Assembly: GCA_036705565.1 (NCBI GenBank)
Contig: JAUBUY010000027.1
Strand: one strand, 5' to 3'
DNA length: 64,000 nucleotides
Origin: Microcoleus sp036705565
GTDB taxonomy: Bacteria; Cyanobacteriota; Cyanobacteriia; Cyanobacteriales; Microcoleaceae
A program made the position numbers and the translations under genes. Shown piece after piece: positions 51,208 through 60,558 of the stretch. The notes beneath the pieces are model-generated. The model had not been told where the DNA came from and did no database searches. It saw only the letters and a list, made by a program, of their open reading frames with translations. Numbering within the stretch: the stretch's first letter is position 1; each line of letters opens with the position of its first letter.

Positions 51208-52056
51208 TCAAACAAATACTTGCGCTGACCATTCCGGCCAATCAAACTTAAACTCTTCTTCTCCAACTTCTACTATTTTGTTGTACATCCACTCGTACCA
51301 AGTTCCCGCAGCCGGAAGCTTAGAAATACAGTTACCAGATAGATAAGTCTCCGAAAAATAAACGACAACTACTGCTCGCGTTCCCTCATCGCTCCAGCGG
51401 TAATAAGCCAGCACTTTGGCTTCGGGATTTTCGTGGATAAATTCAATATTGTCGGTATAAAGTGCCGACAAATGTTGCCGCAGCCGAATCACCTGTTTGT
51501 AGTATTCCAAAAACTCATGATTGGGCGGATTTTTCAACAAATACCATTGCAGTTTATGCGGCTGGTTGGGAGTTTGCCGAAGCGATGAGTTCGGGAATTT
51601 CGGGAATGTGTTCTGCTATGTTCTAGAATGGCTTGTCGCCGGCGGTTTTTTTCGCTTCATGAGTTATCCAGTGTAAGAAATTTCGATATGATATTCTTGA
51701 CTCCAGAAATTAACAACATCGCCGATGAATTTCCAAGCGAGACGAATGCCGAGTTTTGGGTCGAAATTTTCGTAGTTCAACTCCGGGCCCCAGTAGTTAG
51801 CCGGATATTCGGGATAGTGTTTGTCGCGGTAGTACCAATAATTGCGATCGACTAGCAATAAGGGACAATCTTCATCGCAGTGGTTGTAAATCCCGTCCAG
51901 AATCACCCGAATGCCCCGTCCGTGGCACTCGTCAATCAATTGCTTCAAATCTGCGGTTTCACCGTAGCTGGACTCTACAGCAAAGAAATCGCGGACTTTG
52001 TAGCCCCAGCTATAATCGCCCGGATATTCATTAACTGGCATTAGTTCGATCGCATT
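51208..52056 (-). pseudogene. Broken GH13 paralogue of the gene at 43208
   Basis: Similarity to the intact GH13 gene begins abruptly at NAIELMPVNEYPGDYSWGY (52056) and runs to about 51690, up to YFW/WSQEYHIEI. The nucleophile region after that is gone. Around 51600 only IAEHIPEIPELI, matching the acid/base glutamate region, survives in another frame with stop codons. From 51540 to 51208 the last 110 residues reappear. The CBM48 part, the nucleophile region and the NHD region are missing, so the copy cannot be active. Confidence 0.85.
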
Positions 52057-52060
52057 TATA

Positions 52061-52873
52061 AGTGTGATTAGTATTGATTTTTACAATTTTGCAAATCTGT
52101 CGCCATCGTTCTTAAGAGTTAAACCTGTAAGTCTTATGTTGTAAGGTGCTTGGGGGCGCACCCGGAGGATTTAGTAGTGCGAACCCTAGCGAGTAAGGTG
52201 CGCCCCTAGACACCCGGAAACCTGATTTTAATCAAAAATGTAGTTAAAGTAACTAAACATTATTAAGTGCTATTTATGAAAAATAGTCCGGACTGCTTTG
52301 AGTTGGTAGTCTGAAACCCTAGATTTTCCGTTGGTAGCGAACGTGCCTTGGAGCCTTGAAACCCTTATTCTACGGTTGTCTATCAAAAACTGTCCGAAGT
52401 ATTGTATGAAAAGTAATTTAACTTTTGATAACTAGATAAATCGTGGTGAATATTTAAAATTTGTAACTAAAGAAACATTTTTTAGCGGACAGGAATAATA
52501 CCGTAGAAAGATGTCATTTTATGCGGAAACAGGGAGGATGAGCTTGTAATTATAGGGCAAGGGAAACCAGAACCATGAATCTTTTATTCAACTCGGTTTT
52601 CCCGCGACGTTAAGTCAAGTTTGAGCAGAGAATAGCAATAATTATTTTTGCTTATGTCTTGGCATCACTTGTTTTATAGTTTTTGACTTGCAAACTTTGT
52701 AGAACCTTTCATCAGCTTTAACGACTGCTGCTACCTCAGTAATTGGTAATTGGTGAAAATCTCATTCGTCCCTATTACCCGTTAGATATTCCGAGCAGTG
52801 GCTCTAAGGCTCTAAAAGTTTAATGTGGGATGTTGGCGAATTACCGTTACTGTAAAACTCTGGAGTGTTAAAA
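52061..52873. other. 813-bp gene-free spacer
   Basis: Holds a GTAAGGTGC...GCGCACC / GGTGCGCCCC inverted repeat around 52140-52215, otherwise AT-rich text with no reading frame of quality. The part at 52270-52390 contains GAAACCC and GCCTTGG blocks that could belong to a structured RNA, but I cannot name one. Confidence 0.4.
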
Positions 52874-53122
52874 ATGCTAAAACAAATGTGTTGGTTGCCC
52901 AGATTGGGACGTAATGGAGAAAAGATATTGCACTTACGCACCGATGCCCGTCAAGGGTGGCGGCCTTATACAGCTTTTCCGCAGTTCGCTGTATCCGACT
53001 ACCGGGAACCGGGCGGTTCTAAGGGATGGGCAACATATCAGAAGCTGAGAACTCAAGGGTGGAATTTAATATCGACCGCAGAAGGGCAGCAGTCGATTTT
53101 TGGCGAACAGAAAAGTGCTTAA
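52874..53122 (+). CDS. Small conserved hypothetical protein
   Basis: An 82-residue basic protein that I do not recognise. It has a tryptophan-rich core (GWRPYTAFPQFAVSDYREPGGSKGWATYQKLRTQGWNLIS) that looks like a folded small domain. Start is the ATG at 52874, with GGAG eight bases upstream; the GTG at 52865 is less likely. A strong Rho-independent terminator follows at 53144-53171, so the unit is a single-gene transcript. Coding status rests on the ribosome-binding site and terminator. Confidence 0.65.
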   Translation: MLKQMCWLPRLGRNGEKILHLRTDARQGWRPYTAFPQFAVSDYREPGGSKGWATYQKLRTQGWNLISTAEGQQSIFGEQKSA

Positions 53123-53143
53123 AAAACCCGAAACCGCAGCAAT

Positions 53144-53171
53144 AAAAGAAGAGGTAAAATCCTCTTCTTTT
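53144..53171 (+). terminator. Rho-independent terminator
   Basis: AAAAGAAGAGG, loop TAAAAT, CCTCTTCTTTT, followed by more Ts. It lies 22 bases after the small protein gene at 52874. Confidence 0.88.
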
Positions 53172-53403
53172 TATTATTTTTGGGGTGCTGCTGAATTCAA
53201 GTATGATTTTGCCTGATGAAGTAATTCTAAGTCAGCGGTGGGGCAACCACGGAGGGATTGCCCCTACAAATTTCATACCCCAATTAAGCAACGCCATTTT
53301 TGGATACAGAAACTGGGTTTTTAACCATCCTACTTGGTAGAAGGGGTAAGGTGTGCAGTGCTCACCTTACATAATTTTGAGATGTTTGCCAGTTGCAAGT
53401 AAA

Positions 53404-54267
53404 TTAGGCGATCGCCCTTTCTCTCTCTCCTGTAATTGCTACGTTATGGAGCACCGGCTGGTGAGTTTTCAAGTTAAACCGGTATCCGTGGGGGAGGATG
53501 TGCAACTTGGCCCCGCAAATCGCCAAAGCCTCATCCTTCAACAGTCCCTCCAGATTGTCGTGGAGTTGTTCAGACGAGTCGATGACAGTTACAGAGTTTT
53601 CGCCAATGACTTCCAACTCGTCACCGTGGACTAAAATAGCTGTATTTTCGTCAATACCAAATCCCAACACGGCAGGTTGCAGCAAAAGTGCGGAAACTAA
53701 GCGTCCCAGACGACCTCGCTGGGCGAAATGCTGGTCGATGACAACTCCTGGAAGGAAACCCATTCCCGACCCCATTGCTACCACATCAACGCGGGGATTT
53801 GTCTCCGAGTCTCCTTCAATAATCATCACGTCTGGCATCATCGCCGCGCCGGCACTGGTGCCACCAATGATAATACCTTCAGAGAAGCGTTTGTGCATAG
53901 CTGCGTCGAGTATGGTGTCTTTCAAGCAGCTAATAATCCGCGCTTGCTCTCCGCCGGTAAAGAATATGCCGGTGGCTTGTTCGATCGCTTCTAAATAATC
54001 TCGATTGTTGGCATCTTCCGGTTTCTGAGTGTCAACAACTCGCACATCTTCAGCGCCAAGTCGCTCAAACACTCGGATGTAATTATCTCCTACTTCTCCC
54101 GGCAGGCTAGTGGCAGCAGTCATGATCGCAATGCGGGCTTTAGTGCCTCCGGCGCACCGCAAGAATTCCCGCAGAATTTTGCAGTCCCCCTCTTTGTCTT
54201 CCGCGCCACCAATAATTAGCAACTTCCCCTGAACTTCGTTGCTCGCCATATTATCTCTACTTTTCAT
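53404..54267 (-). CDS. cphB: Cyanophycinase
   Basis: A 287-residue peptidase of the S51 family. It hydrolyses cyanophycin (multi-L-arginyl-poly-L-aspartate) to beta-Asp-Arg dipeptides. Motifs: LLIIGGAEDKEGDCKILREFL, GIFFTGGEQARI, the nucleophile serine in IIGGTSAGAAMMP, and DQHFAQRGRLGRLV. All are intact and the length is right. It is divergent from, and near, the cyanophycin synthetase 2 gene, which uses that dipeptide to rebuild the polymer, so the two form a functional unit. Start at 54267 or 54249. Confidence 0.95.
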   Translation of the reverse strand: MKSRDNMASNEVQGKLLIIGGAEDKEGDCKILREFLRCAGGTKARIAIMTAATSLPGEVGDNYIRVFERLGAEDVRVVDTQKPEDANNRDYLEAIEQATGIFFTGGEQARIISCLKDTILDAAMHKRFSEGIIIGGTSAGAAMMPDVMIIEGDSETNPRVDVVAMGSGMGFLPGVVIDQHFAQRGRLGRLVSALLLQPAVLGFGIDENTAILVHGDELEVIGENSVTVIDSSEQLHDNLEGLLKDEALAICGAKLHILPHGYRFNLKTHQPVLHNVAITGERERAIA

Positions 54268-54593
54268 TTATTTAATTTCACTAAAACACAAACTTATTTT
54301 TTCCGAAAACTGCCAAAAGGTATATATAGATACAAAAAAAGCTCAGACTTTTACCACTTTAGAACGCACACAGCAAGGGTGATATGGGAGTTTACCGATC
54401 TTCGACGATCGACAAAACAAACTTACCCCCCCTAACAGGAGATAGGAGGGGTCAAGAAATGAGCTTAAACTACAGGGCCCACCCGCGCGCGGTGATCGAT
54501 CCGGTTTCTGATCCGATGCTTCGCTAATCCTCCTCTGATTGCTCGTAGAAATCCGGTTGATGAGCGTAAGTCCTTAATTAGTCCGATCGCTCG
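54268..54593. other. Spacer without recognised feature
   Basis: 326 bp between the cyanophycinase start and a small gene. It holds no repeat family or reading frame that I can support; the CCCCCCTAACAGGAGATAGGAGGGG stretch at about 54428 is a short inverted pair. Confidence 0.4.
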
Positions 54594-54791
54594 TTAGTGG
54601 GATCGATCGATCAAATTGCTCAATATGGTACTCGCCCGTTCTAAAGGTAGGTGTCTGGGTTTGCCGTTCCAGACAATCTGATATTCGTTGCTGTTTTGAC
54701 CATCGCCGTAGCCAGAAATTAGCTTCCGGTGAAATGCTTCCTCAGCTAAGTGGTGAACTTTTTCTCTGAGAGCAGTTTGTGCGATCTTCAT
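54594..54791 (-). CDS. Small hypothetical protein
   Basis: A 65-residue protein that I do not recognise. It starts MKIAQTALREKVHHLAEEAF, a helix, then a GYGDGQNSNEYQIVWNGKPRHLPLERASTIL stretch that looks folded. The ATG at 54791 has GAGG eleven bases upstream. It lies between cphB and cphA2 and might belong to nitrogen storage, but only position suggests that. Confidence 0.5.
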   Translation of the reverse strand: MKIAQTALREKVHHLAEEAFHRKLISGYGDGQNSNEYQIVWNGKPRHLPLERASTILSNLIDRSH

Positions 54792-55185
54792 AATTTGCTG
54801 CCTCTTAAATTTTCTTTCACTGTCATAAACAATTATAAGTACACAGTGTACCTCTCAAAAGTTATAGCTTTTTTTGGGAGGGGGGAAAGAAGTAGTCATT
54901 AGTCATAAGTGCTTAGTCATAAGTGCTTAGTTATCAATGCTTAGTTATCAATGCTTAGTCATCTATACTTAGTCAGATGTTAAAGGAAGAAGGAATACTT
55001 TCCTACTCTCACCCACTCCCCCTCTCCCCATCCCCCCATCTCTCCCACTCCCCCTATTGGGCAATACTGAAGGCAGAATTGGTCGGAGTATTTGTCTGAC
55101 TGCTGGAATATCTATGCCCCCAGGTAGTATCCCCTGCACCAACTATAAAGTTACCGTAAAAAATTAGCTCAAAGGAGGTTAGAAA
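54792..55185. repeat. Spacer with TAGTCATAAGTGC tandem repeats
   Basis: At 54896-54966 several CTTAGTTATCAATG-type units repeat in tandem, followed by a CTCCCC-rich low-complexity stretch (54998-55060). The last 100 bp before cphA2 hold its promoter. I looked for an NtcA box (GTA-N8-TAC) and did not find a clear one. Confidence 0.55.
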
Positions 55186-57096
55186 ATGCTGCAAGAAAAA
55201 AGCACAGAAACAGCGCGCGTCAATGCTCGAAAAACCGATATTTTCGATGTGTTCAACTTCAAACACTATATCGGGCCCAACCCTTATTTAGACACCGCGG
55301 CTTTAGTTTTTGATTTAGCGGTGACGGGGGGGAGCGAACCTTTGCCGATCGCACATTACCATACAATTATTAGCGATCGCTACCCGCAACTGCTGCACGA
55401 AACTTTCTCGAACCATGCCCAACTGTTCGGTCGTACCGCCTCAGAACTAGCAAAACTCGACATGGGTTTGCACTTCCAACACTGGAACATCAAGCCATTT
55501 TCTTACTTTAACAGAATCAGCATAGAAGCACTTCACGCCCGCACCGCCAGAGCCGTAGTTTACGCAGTTTGGGATTGGTTTGAAGCCATTAATCAAAATC
55601 AAGACTTTCCCTTAGAAGCACAAATGGGCGCGCTGCAAAATATGTTCCGGCAGTCAGTTTACGGAGGGCCGACAGTTTATTCGTTAATGCGATCGGCATC
55701 CCAAAAAGGCATTCCCACATTTTATTTGTGGGATGAAGGACTAATGCAATATGGGTACGGTAAAAAACTGGTTCGTGGCTCTGCAACTACTTTTGATTCT
55801 GACAGCCATTTAGACTCAGATTTTACCACGCGCAAAGACGATTGTAAAGCTTTTCTCGCTACATTAGGATTTCCTGTTCCCAAAGGCGATATCGTCTCCA
55901 CAGAAAACGGAGCTCTGGCAGTTGCTAGAGAAATTGGCTACCCAGTTGCTATCAAACCAGTAGTCGGTCATAAAGGAATTGGCGTCACAGCAGATGTCCG
56001 AGATGGTGAGGAATTGCAGGCGGCTTTTAAAAGAGCAGTTAAGGCCATTCCCGAAACAGATCCGGTGCGAGTAATTGTGGAAAACAGCATCAAAGGATCG
56101 GATTTTAGGCTGCTGTGCGTTGACGGCAAATTTGTTTCGGCAACTGAACGCCGACCCGCTTCGGTAACAGGTGATGGCGACTCAACAATTCGCGAATTGA
56201 TCCGCCGTGAAAACCGCAAACCAGAACGTTTGGATACGCCTACTTCGGCGATGAGCAAAATTCAGTCCGACGAAGCGATGGAAATGTATCTGGAAGAACA
56301 AGGGCTGTCATTAGATAGTGTGCTAAGTCGCGATCGCACGGTGTATCTACGCAAAGTCGCTAATCTTTCCGCAGGCGGCGTCAGCATCGACGCTACCCGC
56401 ACTATTCACCCGGATAACATTGTTTTGGCTCAAGATATCGCCCTACATTTTCGGTTAACTTGTTTGGGAATTGATGTGGTAACAGAAACTCTCGCCAAAT
56501 CTTGGAAAACCGGGAATTTTGGGATTATCGAGATCAATGCCGCGCCGGGAATTTTCATGCACCTTAACCCTGCTGTCGGCGAAGGAGTTGATGTACCTTC
56601 CCATATTATCGAAACTTTCTTTGAATCTGGAAAATCAGCCAGAATTCCGATTATTACTTTCAACAGAATTTCGGTACATGACATACAAGAAACCATCGAC
56701 CATATTCTGTTGCAGCATCCCGATTGGACAATCGGTGCTGTTTGTCGCGGTGGACTTTTTGTTAACCGTTCTGAAAAAGTTTTGAATAAGAATTACCATC
56801 TGAACTTGCAAAGTTTGCTGCGGAATCCCAAGCTCGATTTGTTAATTGCTGAATATCCCGAAGAAATTTTGGAAGCTGAGGGAATGTTTTATCGGGGCAG
56901 CAATATGGTCGTGCTGGACAATCCGGGGGAAACTGAGATGATGTTGGTCAGAGAAAGCACTGATGACGATACTGTTGTGATGAGGGAAGGAAATAGTATT
57001 TCTATTCGCCGCCAAGGATTGATCGAACAGTATACTCTGGGGGATGATGAACCCTTTACACGGGTTTATTTGAAGGAAATAGGGACTGTTTTGTAA
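55186..57096 (+). CDS. cphA2: Cyanophycin synthetase 2 (CphA2 type)
   Basis: A 636-residue protein. The ATP-grasp part (about 200-490: VAIKPVVGHKGIGVTADV, DFRLLCVDGKFVSATERRP, GIIEINAAPGIFMHLNP) is as in cyanophycin synthetases. The N-terminus (DIFDVFNFKHYIGPNPYLDTAALVFDLA) and the shortened Mur-ligase-like C-terminus match CphA2 rather than the roughly 870-residue CphA1. By family knowledge CphA2 polymerises beta-aspartyl-arginine dipeptides, with one ATP each, so it recycles cyanophycinase products. It lies next to cphB. The start ATG at 55186 has AAAGGAGG seven bases upstream. Confidence 0.9.
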   Translation: MLQEKSTETARVNARKTDIFDVFNFKHYIGPNPYLDTAALVFDLAVTGGSEPLPIAHYHTIISDRYPQLLHETFSNHAQLFGRTASELAKLDMGLHFQHWNIKPFSYFNRISIEALHARTARAVVYAVWDWFEAINQNQDFPLEAQMGALQNMFRQSVYGGPTVYSLMRSASQKGIPTFYLWDEGLMQYGYGKKLVRGSATTFDSDSHLDSDFTTRKDDCKAFLATLGFPVPKGDIVSTENGALAVAREIGYPVAIKPVVGHKGIGVTADVRDGEELQAAFKRAVKAIPETDPVRVIVENSIKGSDFRLLCVDGKFVSATERRPASVTGDGDSTIRELIRRENRKPERLDTPTSAMSKIQSDEAMEMYLEEQGLSLDSVLSRDRTVYLRKVANLSAGGVSIDATRTIHPDNIVLAQDIALHFRLTCLGIDVVTETLAKSWKTGNFGIIEINAAPGIFMHLNPAVGEGVDVPSHIIETFFESGKSARIPIITFNRISVHDIQETIDHILLQHPDWTIGAVCRGGLFVNRSEKVLNKNYHLNLQSLLRNPKLDLLIAEYPEEILEAEGMFYRGSNMVVLDNPGETEMMLVRESTDDDTVVMREGNSISIRRQGLIEQYTLGDDEPFTRVYLKEIGTVL

Positions 57097-57474
57097 GCTG
57101 TTCCAAATTTAACTTTGCTTTGTAGGGCGGGCCAGGAGTGTCCGCCCTACAAAATTTTAAATAATTTTTCTCGTTCCTGGGTTATTGCGGGACACGAAGT
57201 TGGGGAACGCCCAGATTTGAGCTCGCTTCGTTACAGTTGGTTTCAATTCCTCAGTCGTGGATGCACTATTCCTAAGAAACCCGGTTTCTTCTCAGATTTT
57301 TCGTTACCAAACCAATATTTTGGTAGAAACCGGGTTTCTGAGGCTAAGTCGTATTTGTGCGATCGTAAGTTTTTAGACAATCTGGTTTCTGCCCTGTCGA
57401 TCGTGCTATCAAGGAATTTCACAAGTCCTTAAACGAATTGCACTCCGGTGGCAGAAGGTGTGGAAATGTCAGTA

Positions 57475-57870
57475 ACCCCGGTCTAAAGACACGGGGCTTG
57501 CAAGAGAAATCTGGCAAGCCATACTGACCAGACTAAGGCTTAATTGCCTACGTTTTGAGAGTCACGACACCCTGTGGATGCGTAGCTAGTCCCCTGCTCT
57601 GTCATCTGCAATTAAAAAGTTCTAAGGTCACTGGAACAGTGTTGCAGGTCTAACAAGCTCTCGAAACATTGTCGAAGCTAACATTACCCCAGAAATGGGA
57701 GGCACAACCCGTGCAAAATACTATGCGTACAGGATTGGAAGATTGGAAGCGGTAATTGTCCCGTTGAAAGTGCAATACAAAAGTACACTCCCGTTAACCA
57801 ATCCCAAGGCGGTAGTAAATCAAAAATATAAAGCCGTGCTAGAAGCACGGGGTTTCTACCCATTTTTTCT
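57475..57870 (+). ncRNA. IscB-associated HEARO/omega RNA-like remnant without its ORF
   Basis: The stretch is not coding but is highly structured. It opens with a CCCCG-GTCTAAAGACA-CGGGG hairpin (57476-57496), contains GTAGCTAGTCCCCTG, GGAACAGTGTTGCAGGTC, TAACAAGCTC and GTCGAAGCTAACATTACCCC blocks, and closes with CAGAAATGGGAGGCACAACCC, all of which resemble HEARO RNAs that precede IscB genes. The right edge has CCGTGCT-AGA-AGCACGG (57834-57850), like an IS200/IS605-type end. The IscB gene itself is missing; only about 150 bp lie between RNA and right end. The identification is from memory of the motif, so it is uncertain. Confidence 0.5.
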
Positions 57871-57871
57871 G

Positions 57872-59959
57872 ATGAATTTTACAAGCAATTTGTTTAATTC
57901 GCTGACCGAAAGTTTACTGTCGCACCGTCGCTACATTCCTGCAGCGCTGACTCTTTGCACAGGTACGAGTTTGTCATTGGCAGCCGCAGCCGTTGTGTGG
58001 CATGGGGAAAACCAACGAATGCAAGCTGAATTCGATCGGCTTGCCGATCGCCTGAATGTGACTTTGCAGCAAAGCATCAACAAAAATTTAGAAGTTCTGT
58101 ACTCACTGGAAGCATTCTACAGGGCGTCTACTGAAGTTAGCCGACAAGATTTTAAGCAATTCGCTCAACCTGCACTTGCCCGAAATACTGCTATACATTC
58201 TGTTAACTGGATTCGGCGCGTGCCTGCTGCCCAAAAAGCAGCTTACGAAAAGACAATTCGAGCCGAAGATTTTCCGGCATTTCAAATTTACGAACGAACT
58301 CCTGACAAAAAGCAGGTCAAAGCAAAAGTGCGATCGGAATACTTTCCTATTATTTACAGAGAAGCATTAGAAGAAGATAACAAAGTGATCGGTTTTGATG
58401 TTGCCTCCAGCCCCGATCGCAAAACAGCTTTAGAGAAGTCGGCGAATACCGGGAAAATAGCGGCTTCCGCGCGGATTAGATTAGTCAGCAACAATCAACC
58501 AGGATTGCAAGTATTTCTACCAGTACCCCGCCCCACAAATTCTCCAGATAATTCGGTCAACGGCCGCCAAAACCTCATGGGAGTGATTGCGGGTCTGTTT
58601 CAGATCACGAGTATGGTCGATTCCTCTTTAGAATCGCTGAATTTAGACAAGATTAATTTTTACCTCTATGACAACTCTGCTATAGAGAAAGAACACTTTC
58701 TGGTGCGCTACGACTCACAAGCTAAGCAGTTGATAGATAACCCAAAACACGAAAAGCCAGAGTTAGCTAATCTGCGGGGAAAAATCTGTAAAAATCCTAG
58801 TGCTTGCACTCGCCTATTTAACGTAGCAGACCGCCAGTGGAGGCTGCTAGTTTTGCCAGGGAAGGGGTACAACAGTCTGAGGACGCATCAGGGTTCGCTG
58901 GCCATTGGGGCGATCGGGCTATTGATGACTGGCAGCTTGACGATTTACCTGTTGATGTCTCTAGAACGTACTGCAAAAGTAGAACAGCAAGTGTACGATC
59001 GTACAATTCAACTAAAACAGCGCACCGCTGAACTAGAAACAGCACTAAAAAATTTGCAGGAAGCTCAATTTAAACTAATCCAAACTGAAAAAATGTCCAG
59101 CCTGGGGCAGTTGGTGGCTGGAGTTGCCCACGAAATTAACAATCCTGTCAACTTCATCTCTGGCAACCTGATCCATACAGGCGCATATACTAGAGACTTG
59201 CTGGAACTTGTGGAAATATACCAGCAGCAATATCCCAACCCAACGCCCGAAGTGCAAGCGAAACTAAAAGATATTGATTTGGATTTTATCAGTGAAGACT
59301 TGCCTAAAATCCTAAAATCTATGAATATGGGAGCTGAACGGATCAGCCAGATCGTGCTTTCTCTGCGTAATTTTTCGCGCTTGGATGAAGCTGAAATGAA
59401 GTCGGTTGACATTCACCAAGGAATTGACAGCACCTTGATGATTTTGGATAGTCGGCTGAAACAAAAAGCTGATTTTTCTGGCATTGAACTCATCAAAGAA
59501 TACGGAAATTTGCCATTGGTGGAGTGCTGGGCGGGACAATTGAATCAGGTATTTATGAATATTTTGAGCAATGCTATTGATGTTTTATCTGATGCAGAAA
59601 ATCAAAAAAGGCTCAAAAAAAACGCCTCGGATTCTGCCTTTTTACCTACTATTCGGATTCGCACTGAACTTTTAAGTTCTAATTGTGTATGCGTGCGAAT
59701 TGCTGACAATGGAACGGGCATGACGGAGAATGTCAAAAAACGTTTGTTTGATCCGTTTTTTACTACCAAGCCTGTAGGCCAAGGTACTGGCTTGGGATTG
59801 TCTATCTGCTATCAAATAGTGGACAAACATCAAGGTTCGCTCAGGTGCGTGTCGGCTTCGGGGGAGGGAACTGAATTCTGGATTGAGGTGCCGGTGCGAC
59901 AACAGTCTAAGCAATCTATTTCTAAGGTTTTACCTGCGGTAGGTGTCAATCGATTTTAG
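57872..59959 (+). CDS. CHASE-domain sensor histidine kinase
   Basis: About 695 residues. One membrane segment (about 20-44) is followed by a periplasmic CHASE domain (about 75-330, with HSVNWIRRVPAAQKAAYEKTIR and EYFPIIYREALEEDNKVIGFDVAS), a second membrane segment (342-363), a coiled coil (375-408) and the kinase part: GQLVAGVAHEINNPVNF with H420, NILSNAIDVLSDA, IADNGTGM and GTGLGLSI. CHASE domains bind small ligands, but the ligand is unknown. I place the start at the ATG at 57872; the longer frame to 57695 reads through the RNA-like element and is unlikely to be translated. No regulator is adjacent. Confidence 0.9.
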   Translation: MNFTSNLFNSLTESLLSHRRYIPAALTLCTGTSLSLAAAAVVWHGENQRMQAEFDRLADRLNVTLQQSINKNLEVLYSLEAFYRASTEVSRQDFKQFAQPALARNTAIHSVNWIRRVPAAQKAAYEKTIRAEDFPAFQIYERTPDKKQVKAKVRSEYFPIIYREALEEDNKVIGFDVASSPDRKTALEKSANTGKIAASARIRLVSNNQPGLQVFLPVPRPTNSPDNSVNGRQNLMGVIAGLFQITSMVDSSLESLNLDKINFYLYDNSAIEKEHFLVRYDSQAKQLIDNPKHEKPELANLRGKICKNPSACTRLFNVADRQWRLLVLPGKGYNSLRTHQGSLAIGAIGLLMTGSLTIYLLMSLERTAKVEQQVYDRTIQLKQRTAELETALKNLQEAQFKLIQTEKMSSLGQLVAGVAHEINNPVNFISGNLIHTGAYTRDLLELVEIYQQQYPNPTPEVQAKLKDIDLDFISEDLPKILKSMNMGAERISQIVLSLRNFSRLDEAEMKSVDIHQGIDSTLMILDSRLKQKADFSGIELIKEYGNLPLVECWAGQLNQVFMNILSNAIDVLSDAENQKRLKKNASDSAFLPTIRIRTELLSSNCVCVRIADNGTGMTENVKKRLFDPFFTTKPVGQGTGLGLSICYQIVDKHQGSLRCVSASGEGTEFWIEVPVRQQSKQSISKVLPAVGVNRF

Positions 59960-60086
59960 ATTTTAGATTTTAGATTTTAGATTGACTTGCGCGAGATAGA
60001 TTCGGGGGGGCAAGTTTCATCGGATACAGGTTTTTTATTTCTTCATTAATTAATCTGGGGGCTTGTATCCTGGATGCTTTCGGTCA
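59951..60086 (+). repeat. Composite repeat (copy 4) with heptamer array
   Basis: Four ATTTTAG heptamers (59951-59983) lead into GACTTGCGCGAGATAGATTC at 59984, ATCGGATACAGGTTTTTTAT, and the end TATCCTGGATGCTTTCGGTCA at 60086. It lies directly after the stop codon of the CHASE kinase. Confidence 0.7.
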
Positions 60087-60159
60087 ATTGGAATTAGCGG
60101 AACAAATCTCGCTTTTAGCTGAGTCTTGCTGGGAGCATCTCAATGAAAGCAGCCCAGCT

Positions 60160-60300
60160 ATAAATTGGAGACAGGAGGCAGGAGATAGGAGGCAGGAGGG
60201 GGCAGGGGGCAGAAGGCAGGAGGGGGCAGGGGGCAGAAGGCAGGAGGCAGGAGGAAAGAGGCAGAAGGAAGGAGCCAGAAGGAAGGAGCCAGAAGAAGTG
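60160..60300. repeat. GGAGGCAGGAGG purine-rich low-complexity tract
   Basis: Tandem and interspersed GGAGGCAGGAGG, GGGCAGAAGGCA and GGAGCCAGAAG units in about 140 bp. The open frame over it encodes only repeated QEGAGGRRQE-type text and is not credible. It is a common type of spacer tract in this genome style. Confidence 0.7.
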
Positions 60301-60558
60301 TTTTTACAAATATGAGATGCTCCCTAATTCCTGTTTATAAAACGTAAAATCTCCGCATTTTACTTGGGAAAGTTTCGGATTTAGCACTCTACTTTCAACG
60401 GTTAACTGTCAACTGTTAATTGTCAACTGTCAACTGTTATAGTTATTAGCAAACCTGTGCTAAGTTCAGTGGAATATTGCCGAAAAAAATATCTGGGTTT
60501 TTACCCGTCGTAACAATTTATAATTGTAGCCAGGCCAGATTACCAATTATTAACTACG

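Noticed and set aside
57115..57432. 105-residue frame after cphA2
   Set aside because: Reads through GGGCGGGC and ACCCGGTTTC-type repeats; no ribosome-binding site or family pattern.
57695..57871. N-terminal extension of the CHASE kinase
   Set aside because: The extra 59 codons read through the HEARO-like RNA and its right-end hairpin. The membrane anchor begins properly after the ATG at 57872.
60088..60315. 75-residue frame after the CHASE kinase
   Set aside because: Made of repeated purine-rich tract giving Q/E/G/R text only.
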